Below are positions 9,444-16,610 of a DNA stretch of 35,500 bases, piece by piece. Position numbers and translations under genes: made by a program. The stretch comes from Candidatus Woesearchaeota archaeon CG_4_10_14_0_2_um_filter_33_13 (GTDB lineage Archaea; Nanobdellota; Nanobdellia; Woesearchaeales; GW2011-AR9), in assembly GCA_002792115.1 (NCBI GenBank), contig PFNQ01000048.1, positions 1 to 35,500 on the forward strand, read 5' to 3'. Numbering within the stretch: position 1 is the stretch's first letter; every line of letters starts with the position of its first letter. A model generated the notes under the pieces. It saw only the letters and a program-made list of their open reading frames with translations, did not search any database and was not told the DNA's origin.

Positions 9444-10244
9444 TTAATTTAATTTTAAGTTTAGTTCTTCTCCTTGTAAACTAATTCCATTAGTTGTTCC
9501 ATCTAAAACAACGAGAGTATCATCTTTATTGTTAAGGGTAAAACTTCCAGAATATTTGTAAAAACCAATCTCTTCATTCTGAACTAAATAAGTTAGTTTT
9601 TCTTCTACCGCTAAAGAACCCTCTCCTGGTGGTAAGACCAATTCATCCAAATCAAGTTGACTGAGGGATAAACTATTATAATCTAAGTTTTCAAAAGAAA
9701 TTTTAATCTCTCCTTTTGAAGATAAAGCTATATCATTAACCTCAATGCGTTTAGCTGTTCCATCAACGGAAGCACCTTTTGGTTCTATGCCAAAATCTCC
9801 ACTAAACCCGATTATTCTTAAGTTAACATCATTTAGGTTATTTAGTTCTAATTTGTCGTTATTAATTTTGATAATAGTACTTAAATCATTAAAGTTAATC
9901 GAAAGATCTTCCACATCTGCTTTTGTATCAAAATAAGGAACTTTATCCAGTTTAAGAGTAAAATCTATTTTGTTTACTCTTTTAACAACCTTTTGTGTAT
10001 CGGTCTTTGCTGTTTCTGGAGTGTTGTCTTTAGAAAACGTAAAATCTAAACCACTCCCTTCATTGGCAGTTGTGTCTGTATCCAATTGAACTTTCTCATC
10101 TGCTCCGACAAAAGCACTAGTTAGGCTTAATCCTTCTTTATCGTTATTGATAAATAAAAATAAAAAAATTGCTCCTACTACCAATGTAATAACTACAACA
10201 TAAAATCTTAAATGGTGATGATTGGGGGTATTTGAATTGAACAT
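9444..10244 (-). CDS. membrane-anchored hypothetical protein
   Basis: N-terminal TM (FYVVVITLVVGAIFLFLFI) followed by Asp/Asn-rich beta-type ectodomain. Confidence 0.7.
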   Translation of the reverse strand: MFNSNTPNHHHLRFYVVVITLVVGAIFLFLFINNDKEGLSLTSAFVGADEKVQLDTDTTANEGSGLDFTFSKDNTPETAKTDTQKVVKRVNKIDFTLKLDKVPYFDTKADVEDLSINFNDLSTIIKINNDKLELNNLNDVNLRIIGFSGDFGIEPKGASVDGTAKRIEVNDIALSSKGEIKISFENLDYNSLSLSQLDLDELVLPPGEGSLAVEEKLTYLVQNEEIGFYKYSGSFTLNNKDDTLVVLDGTTNGISLQGEELNLKLN

Positions 10245-10327
10245 GATTTACACCTCTATTTTAATATTGAATCTTTAAAGAATAGTATTTAATAAACTTT
10301 TTGCTTTTCTAAAATGCTTATTGATGT

Positions 10328-10819
10328 TTATTCCTTTTTCTTTTCAGGATGCTTACTAAGTTTAATTTGTCTTTCAATAACAGCCATAACTTCTTCTGGT
10401 TTATCAACATCACTAATCTCAAAGGAATTTTGACCACTAACCGTAACTGAAATAGTTCCATAACCTAAAATTCTTTGAATTCTGCTTTGTTTAACATTAA
10501 TGTCTGGAACAAACCCCAAAGGATGATAATAAATGTTTTTTTTATCTTGTTTGATAATCCCCTTTATTATCTCTAATTTTTCTACTCCAATCTCATATCT
10601 TAACGTAGCTCGAGATAATTCAATGAGGAGGATAATTACTAAGACTAATCCTAAAAGAACAGATTCAATTGTTGACATTAAAATTATTATTTTTATTTTA
10701 GAGAAAAACCATATACTGAAGATAATGAAAACACAAATATATTCTACCCAAAATGCTTTTCTGGTATTCTTTAAAGTGAAGGGTACTTTTTTATCAAGCA
10801 AAGTTTCCTCTTTATCCAT
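10328..10819 (-). CDS. membrane protein with bacterial PH-like domain (bPH2/DUF304 type)
   Basis: Two TM segments, then LRYEIGVEKLEIIKGIIKQDKKNIYYHPLGFVPDINVKQSRIQRILGYGTISV. Confidence 0.7.
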   Translation of the reverse strand: MDKEETLLDKKVPFTLKNTRKAFWVEYICVFIIFSIWFFSKIKIIILMSTIESVLLGLVLVIILLIELSRATLRYEIGVEKLEIIKGIIKQDKKNIYYHPLGFVPDINVKQSRIQRILGYGTISVTVSGQNSFEISDVDKPEEVMAVIERQIKLSKHPEKKKE

Positions 10820-10870
10820 AAAGAGATTAATCTAAAAAGCTTTATATATTTTATGGGGAATATCTATTAA

Positions 10871-11671
10871 ATGCCAGAATTACCAGAAGTGGAAACAATT
10901 GTTAGACAGTTAAGAACTAAAGTTAAAGGAAAAACGATTGTTTCTGCAGAGATTTTTGATATGGGGGTGGTTGACCCCAATATAAAAGCAATTCTTCCAG
11001 TTAAGATTTTGGATGTGCTTAGAAGAGGAAAATCAATTATTTTTTATTTAAATGATGGTAAATTCATTTTAACCCATCTAAGAATGACGGGCCATTTTTA
11101 TTATGTTAATATTTTACCCAACGAAGAATATCGTAAGTTTATGGTGGGAAAATTTGATTTTAGTGATGGCACATTCTTAACCCATAATTCTATTCGTAAA
11201 TTTGGTAGTATGCGCTTAGTTGATAAGGATAGGTTGAAGCAAGAGTTGGATAAGCTTGGCGTAGAACCATTAGGAGCTGGGTTTACATTAAATCGATTTA
11301 ATGAGATTTTGGGTAAGAAAGCTCGATCTAACATTAAAACTGTGTTGTTGGATCAGAGCCAAATTGCGGGAATAGGCAACATTTATGCACAAGAAGCACT
11401 TTATTTTGCTGGGATAAATCCTTGTCGCAAAGCTGGAGAAATTCAGTTTGAAGAAGTTAAGAAGTTACATTTAGAAGTAGTTAGAATCTTAACGGCAGCG
11501 GTAAAACAAAAAGGTTCTACCGTTGATAATTATTCTAATATTGATGGTGCTGGAAATTATCAAAAGTATCTAGTGGTGTATAATAAACAATTTTGTCCAA
11601 AAAAACATCCATTAGAAAAGATTAATCTAGGCGGAAGGGGAACATCTTTCTGCTCAGTATGTCAGAGGTGA
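10871..11671 (+). CDS. mutM: formamidopyrimidine-DNA glycosylase
   Basis: N-terminal MPELPEVETIVRQL, LRMTGHF, IAGIGNIYAQEALY, C-terminal GGRGTSFCSVCQR. Confidence 0.95.
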   Translation: MPELPEVETIVRQLRTKVKGKTIVSAEIFDMGVVDPNIKAILPVKILDVLRRGKSIIFYLNDGKFILTHLRMTGHFYYVNILPNEEYRKFMVGKFDFSDGTFLTHNSIRKFGSMRLVDKDRLKQELDKLGVEPLGAGFTLNRFNEILGKKARSNIKTVLLDQSQIAGIGNIYAQEALYFAGINPCRKAGEIQFEEVKKLHLEVVRILTAAVKQKGSTVDNYSNIDGAGNYQKYLVVYNKQFCPKKHPLEKINLGGRGTSFCSVCQR

Positions 11672-11919
11672 GAGCTATGTTAAAAAAGTTGTTAAGTAAA
11701 TTTAAGAGAAAAGAAGAGAAAAAGTATCCTAATCGTTTTTTAAAGTTTTATTATGAAAACCAGCAACGTTTAAACAAGGAAAGACGTAGTACATATACTG
11801 AAAAGAAAGATGCTGGTATTTGCGTTCGATGTAATAAGAAAGCTCTTTCTGGAATTGTTTTTTGTGATTACCATCAGAAAAAGCAGATCAATTATAACAA
11901 GAAAGCAAGGCTAAAATAA
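11659..11919 (+). CDS. small basic putative zinc-binding protein
   Basis: 86-aa ORF overlapping mutM; motif CVRCNKKALSGIVFCDYH. Confidence 0.65.
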   Translation: MSEVRAMLKKLLSKFKRKEEKKYPNRFLKFYYENQQRLNKERRSTYTEKKDAGICVRCNKKALSGIVFCDYHQKKQINYNKKARLK

Positions 11920-11950
11920 TTAGTTTTAAACTAACTATTTTTTACTTTTT

Positions 11951-12649
11951 TTATTGCCTTAATTCCCTTACTGTTCCAAAGTTGAAGATCTCTTCTCCAA
12001 CAACAAAAACTTGGAATTTAGAAACATCTTTAAGATATGGGCTTAATAATTTTTCTTTGAGTATGTCCGTTCCTTCTAATAACGGATTAAAACTAGGCAT
12101 TACAATTAATTCCTTTTGTTTATATTTACCCTTTAAGAAACACTTAAACTTTTCAACCTTGCCATGATCTTTAAGAACAATTGCTGGATGTTCATGTCCA
12201 ATTACCACTCTTTTTTTTGTTGTGGGTATAGTTTTATCTCCATGAACTATTAATATATTATCAACTTCATATTTTTCTAGTACCTTGATATTTCTTTTTA
12301 AGGCAATTGGACCAAGAATTTTGTCATGGTTTCCTTTTATTAAAATAATCTCTTTACTATTCTTAGTTAAGAAGTCAATTAATTGTAATACATCTTCCCA
12401 TTCTTGTGAAAGAACTTTTCCAAACTCATGTTTAAGATCGCCATTAATGATGATTATTTGTGGTTTTGTTTTCTGGATTATTTTTTGTAACCTTTTTGTA
12501 ATCTCTTGTATTTGAAATTTTGGTAAAAAAATACCTTTTTTTTGCATATACTCTTCATATCCCAAATGGAGATCACCAATTATTAAAATCTGTTCTTTTT
12601 TAATCCACAAGGCCAAATCTACAATCTCTATTTCCTGGCTGATTTCCAT
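11951..12649 (-). CDS. calcineurin-like metallophosphoesterase (archaeal SbcD/ICC-like)
   Basis: GDLHLGYE, INGDLKHEFG, KGNHDK, IVHGD, IGHEHP. Confidence 0.9.
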   Translation of the reverse strand: MEISQEIEIVDLALWIKKEQILIIGDLHLGYEEYMQKKGIFLPKFQIQEITKRLQKIIQKTKPQIIIINGDLKHEFGKVLSQEWEDVLQLIDFLTKNSKEIILIKGNHDKILGPIALKRNIKVLEKYEVDNILIVHGDKTIPTTKKRVVIGHEHPAIVLKDHGKVEKFKCFLKGKYKQKELIVMPSFNPLLEGTDILKEKLLSPYLKDVSKFQVFVVGEEIFNFGTVRELRQ

Positions 12650-12733
12650 CTAATCTTTATTGTGCAGAAACTTTTATAAATGAATTGTTTATTTTGCGCT
12701 TATAGTATTTGTAGATAAATACCTGACAATCCT

Positions 12734-12823
12734 GCCCCAGTGGCTTAGAGGTTAGAGCAATCGGCTGTTATCCTTAATAGGGAAGATACCGATGGATCGT
12801 CGGTTCAATTCCGACCTGGGGCG
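12734..12823 (+). tRNA. tRNA-Asn (GUU) with 17-nt intron at 37/38 (intron 12771..12787)
   Basis: Acceptor GCCCCAG/CTGGGGC, D arm GCTT/GAGC, T arm GTCGG-TTCAATT-CCGAC, anticodon stem ATCGG/CCGAT; removing TCCTTAATAGGGAAGAT leaves loop CTGTTAA; discriminator G; no encoded CCA. Confidence 0.88.
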
Positions 12824-12824
12824 C

Positions 12825-13766
12825 TCATTTTTCTTGTAAATAAGGATCAATTAAACACATCTCTGGAGAAAATGAAGTTAAAGAGAGTTCAGCTTTCTTA
12901 TAATGTTTTCTTACAAAAGCATCAACTAGATACTGGCGAGTATCTCTTAACATTATCTTTAAGGCGTATTCAGAAGTATTTCGAGGTTGAAATCTTAAGT
13001 TTTGAATCAAAGGGCCGTTGGAATAATCTATGTCTTCTCTAATATTAGAAAGAATCCCCACAATCCTTCCGTGTTCTTGATCCACGTAAACCCCGCCGCT
13101 ATTTCCGTGGATGCCTTTGACGTTTGTTTCTATTATCGGTCGGCCATTTCTTAATCTAACATTAATGACTTGTCCTTCTCGAACAACCAATTTTTCTTTA
13201 TCATAGGCTAATAAAGCGATAGGCATACCGGAATAAACAACTTCTTGATAAAACTGAACTCCTGGCGTGTAATTTAGGGTTTTTTCAGAATTGATAATGG
13301 CAATATCAGCTAGGGCATTAGACTCTACTACTAGTTGAGCATCTTGTAATTGCATAGGACCTTTTGGACTATGGCTGACATCATATCTATTTTCTTGGTC
13401 GTCTGCAACATGTTGAACAGTAAGAATTTGGTTGTAGCTGACGATACAACCACTACCAAAACTATCTCCTGCCCTTATTCGTACTAGATTGGCAGCAACA
13501 CTTTGGTATTGTGGTTTAATTCTATCCAATTGTAAGAAAGTTACAGTTGGTAAAGTTCCTGTTTCTGTAAAGACTGTAACTTTTTGCTCTAGGGACGATA
13601 TTTGAATAGATGTTTCTACTATCTCGCGAACAATTCTTTCTAAATCGTTCGTTTGTTCTGTATAAGTTTCAGCCTGTGTGCATTGTTGCTGCGATCTTTC
13701 CTCCGGTGCACTAAACAATAACGCTGCCCCTAAACCTAATGCTCTGAGAAAATTACCTGCCCCCAT
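12825..13766 (-). CDS. trypsin-like (S1 family) serine protease, probably secreted
   Basis: Hydrophobic N-terminus; GSGCIVSYNQILTVQHVAD (His), ALADIAII (Asp), IHGNSGGVYVD (Ser). Confidence 0.85.
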   Translation of the reverse strand: MGAGNFLRALGLGAALLFSAPEERSQQQCTQAETYTEQTNDLERIVREIVETSIQISSLEQKVTVFTETGTLPTVTFLQLDRIKPQYQSVAANLVRIRAGDSFGSGCIVSYNQILTVQHVADDQENRYDVSHSPKGPMQLQDAQLVVESNALADIAIINSEKTLNYTPGVQFYQEVVYSGMPIALLAYDKEKLVVREGQVINVRLRNGRPIIETNVKGIHGNSGGVYVDQEHGRIVGILSNIREDIDYSNGPLIQNLRFQPRNTSEYALKIMLRDTRQYLVDAFVRKHYKKAELSLTSFSPEMCLIDPYLQEK

Positions 13767-13958
13767 CTGGGCGGGTAGTAAAAGTTAATTTAAAAGGATT
13801 GTTATCTAAAAGTCGGTATAACCTTCAGCTCGTTTTGTTTTAGTACAATTTCTACAAAAATAATCTTGATATAGAACAATTTATAAAATATTGTTACTCT
13901 AAAAATAGATTTCCTTTAAATTAAAAGTCTAACTCTTAAAAGGTTAATCATTAAAAGG

Positions 13959-14219
13959 TTAACTTAAACCAATATCATAAATTGTTTTAGCAGTCTTTTC
14001 TATCAAAACAACATCTTTGCAATTTTTGAATAAAAGTTCGCCATGAGAATGTATAATAATTTCTCCTGCTTCGGAATCAACCACTAACAAAATTGGTGTT
14101 TCTAATAAAACTTTAAACTTAACTTTGATTTTACTTAGATTAATCTTGCCTTTTTGCAATAACTTTGTGGAGAAGGCTGCCCGTGTTTTACATTTTGCTA
14201 AGGAAAATTTTATTACCAT
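13959..14219 (-). CDS. hypothetical protein
   Basis: 86-aa ORF, no recognised domain. Confidence 0.55.
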   Translation of the reverse strand: MVIKFSLAKCKTRAAFSTKLLQKGKINLSKIKVKFKVLLETPILLVVDSEAGEIIIHSHGELLFKNCKDVVLIEKTAKTIYDIGLS

Positions 14220-14325
14220 AGTAATTAAATTGTCTTTTTTTATTATAAACTTAACTCTTAATAAAAGCGAATGATTTAAATACTAAATTTATTTTATAAG
14301 AGAATATATTTATGAGGTGATTTTG

Positions 14326-14721
14326 ATGGCAAAAAAAAGAGGAAGTAAGGCAGCATCTACTGGGACTACCTTTGGGAAAAGTGGAATTGAATTACATCGA
14401 GTTGCTCATTACACATTTTTTGTAGGATTATTGATAGCGATAGTGGCTGGATTATTTAGAAATATAATCTCTCCTGAAGTTTTAGTTACAACGTTGGTAA
14501 TTCTTGGGTTTGTAGTGGGATTATTTAATTTGACTGCACAAGAAACAACTCCATTCTTAACTGCAGCGATTGCTTTGATGTTAGCAGGAATTGTTAATCT
14601 TGGTTTAATTCCTGGCGTTGGTCTTTATCTTAGATCAATCTTAAGCAACATTGTGGTTTTTGTTGTACCTGGAGCAATTATTTTAGGAATGAAAACAATT
14701 TGGAAGCTTGCTTCTGATTAA
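14326..14721 (+). CDS. small multi-TM membrane protein
   Basis: Basic N-terminus MAKKRGSKAAS then hydrophobic segments; track start at 14317, preferred ATG 14326 after GGTGAT SD. Confidence 0.7.
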   Translation: MAKKRGSKAASTGTTFGKSGIELHRVAHYTFFVGLLIAIVAGLFRNIISPEVLVTTLVILGFVVGLFNLTAQETTPFLTAAIALMLAGIVNLGLIPGVGLYLRSILSNIVVFVVPGAIILGMKTIWKLASD

Positions 14722-14820
14722 TTTTCTTTCTTACTTTCTTACTTTTTTAAATTTTTATTCTTTGTTCTTATGTCACAAGATTTATAAATCGTTTATTTTC
14801 TTAAATGGTATATTCAGTAT

Positions 14821-14949
14821 ATGTGGGTGAGAAAGATTAATAATAAAACATTTGAATGTCCGGGTTGTAAAAGAACTTTTATTGCTCCTGTTTTCTCTGG
14901 TTTAATTAAAGTTGGTTGTCCATTCTGTAGCAATAGAATAAAGATTTAA
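14821..14949 (+). CDS. 42-aa zinc-ribbon microprotein (not in supplied ORF track)
   Basis: Translated by eye: MWVRKINNKTFECPGCKRTFIAPVFSGLIKVGCPFCSNRIKI*; two CPxC-type knuckles. Confidence 0.65.
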   Translation: MWVRKINNKTFECPGCKRTFIAPVFSGLIKVGCPFCSNRIKI

Positions 14950-14974
14950 AAGGGATCAAGTTTTCTTTAGGAAG

Positions 14975-15451
14975 ATGAGTGCATTATTACAGATGGTTCT
15001 GTTAACTTTAGCTCCGTTCTTAGAATTAAGAGCATCAATACCTTACGGGGTTTTTGCTACTAATTATTCATTGTTGACAGTTTTTACGATTTGTGTGTTA
15101 GTAAACATTATTTTGGGGCCAATCGTTTATTTTTTTTATGACAAAATAATTCACATCTTTTTAAAAATAAAATTTATTGATCGAATTTATCAAAAGATGG
15201 TCTTGAAAACACAGAAAAAAGTTCATCCTTATGTTGAAAAGTATGGTATATTGGGATTAGCTGTTTTTATTGGTGTTCCTCTTCCCGGTTCCGGAGTTTA
15301 TACTGGTGCATTAGCTGCTTATTTACTTGGTTTTAGAAAAAGAGATTTTTTGTTTGCAACTATAATTGGGGTGGTCATTGCGGGAATTATAGTAATGTTA
15401 GTATCTACTGCTGGAAACGGTATTTGGCAGTTTCTAATTAAGAAAGTCTGA
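14975..15451 (+). CDS. COG2426-type putative small multidrug export membrane protein
   Basis: APFLELRASIPYG and GVPLPGSGVYTGALAAYLLG motifs characteristic of the family. Confidence 0.8.
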   Translation: MSALLQMVLLTLAPFLELRASIPYGVFATNYSLLTVFTICVLVNIILGPIVYFFYDKIIHIFLKIKFIDRIYQKMVLKTQKKVHPYVEKYGILGLAVFIGVPLPGSGVYTGALAAYLLGFRKRDFLFATIIGVVIAGIIVMLVSTAGNGIWQFLIKKV

Positions 15452-15479
15452 AGATTTAATTTGTTGTAGTGTCTTATAT

Positions 15480-15875
15480 TTAACTTAATCTCTCATCAAT
15501 TTCTTTAGCAACTTCTTTTAGTTGGTTAAAGATACCTTCTATGTCTCTATGCATATCTTTAATCATCTCTTGTAGGTTAGCCTCTCTTAATAGATAACCG
15601 CCTTGTTCTCTAATTACAATTCCAGAATCCATCAATTTAGTAAGGTGATGAACAACCGTTCCCCGGCTTAGGTGTAATCTTTCAGCTACTTCATCCGAAG
15701 TAACGGGATTGTTATTCTTAGATCTTTTGACTAATGTAATAAATACTCGAAAACAACTGCTGTCTTTATCTCTTAAGTTGAACAATCCTAAAGAATTTCC
15801 TAACCATTGAAGCTCTTCATTGACATTATCTGCCGCTTTTCTACGAATTCTCACAATTGTAATGCGATTGGCCAT
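15480..15875 (-). CDS. winged-helix (ArsR/MarR-like) transcriptional regulator
   Basis: HTH segment VTSDEVAERLHLSRGTVVHHLTKLMDSGIVIREQGGYLLR. Confidence 0.8.
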   Translation of the reverse strand: MANRITIVRIRRKAADNVNEELQWLGNSLGLFNLRDKDSSCFRVFITLVKRSKNNNPVTSDEVAERLHLSRGTVVHHLTKLMDSGIVIREQGGYLLREANLQEMIKDMHRDIEGIFNQLKEVAKEIDERLS

Positions 15876-15896
15876 AACAATGGTGTAATTCTTTTG

Positions 15897-15930
15897 CTAT
15901 TTTTAAGCATTTCGCGAAAGGTTTATATAC
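15897..15930. promoter_or_regulatory. divergent BRE/TATA promoter pair centred on palindrome TTTCGCGAAA (15910..15919)
   Basis: Plus strand CGAAAGGTTTATATAC; minus strand CGAAATGCTTAAAAATAG; divergent genes on both sides. Confidence 0.65.
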
Positions 15931-15953
15931 TACATGCAACTTAGCTAGTTTTA

Positions 15954-15970
15954 GTTGACCTTAAGTCAAC
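15954..15970. promoter_or_regulatory. inverted repeat GTTGAC-N5-GTCAAC, candidate operator at predicted grpE start site
   Basis: Perfect 6-bp arms; about 25-30 nt downstream of TATA box. Confidence 0.5.
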
Positions 15971-16016
15971 AGCAGTTGGTAAAACTGTGCTTAAAAATGG
16001 AGGACCTGTTTAAAGA

Positions 16017-16607
16017 ATGAGTTTAAAAAAAGAAAACAAGGTTGAATCAACTGAACCGACTCAAGAGCAAGTTAAAACTGAGCCAGTTCAAGAAAATGTT
16101 GAGAAACAACAAGACCCTTTAATGGAGATGACAGACTTATTAAAAAGAACACAAGCTAATTTTGAAAATTATCGTAAACAAACTGAAAAGCGTGTTGAGG
16201 ACATTCGCTTAATGGCTTCTCGTAATATAATTTCACAGCTTTTACCAGTGATTGATAATTTTGAATTGGCGATAAAGTCTGGTAGTAATAATGTACAAAA
16301 TAATGAGTTGGTTAAAGGTATTGAGTTAATATATTCTCAATTTTTTACAATTCTTGAAGATAATGGTGTAAAGGCTATTGAATCTGAAGGAAAGAAATTT
16401 GATCCCTATCTTCATGAAGCTTTGATCAAAGTGGAGAGCATGCTTCCAGAAAATGTGGTTGTTGAGGAATTACAAAAAGGTTTTACTTTGAACAACGTAG
16501 TAATAAGGCATGCTAAAGTAAAATTATCTTCAGGTAAGAAACTAGAAGTAAAAGAAGAAAATAAAAACGAAAATAAAAACGAAAATAATAATCAGGGAGG
16601 TCAATAA
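16017..16607 (+). CDS. grpE: nucleotide exchange factor GrpE
   Basis: ANFENYRKQTEKR, LLPVIDNFELAI, FDPYLHEAL, signature HAKVKLS near C-terminus; immediately upstream of dnaK. Confidence 0.95.
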   Translation: MSLKKENKVESTEPTQEQVKTEPVQENVEKQQDPLMEMTDLLKRTQANFENYRKQTEKRVEDIRLMASRNIISQLLPVIDNFELAIKSGSNNVQNNELVKGIELIYSQFFTILEDNGVKAIESEGKKFDPYLHEALIKVESMLPENVVVEELQKGFTLNNVVIRHAKVKLSSGKKLEVKEENKNENKNENNNQGGQ

Positions 16608-16610
16608 AAA

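Noticed and set aside
10533-10835. 100-aa plus ORF opposite the PH-domain gene
   Set aside because: Opposite strand has coherent TM plus PH-like domain; this frame has no support.
13875-13895. AACAAT-N9-ATTGTT inverted repeat around a TATA-like sequence
   Set aside because: Pure A/T-rich arms in an A/T-rich gap; expected by chance, and a TATA-like site closer to the protease start fits better.
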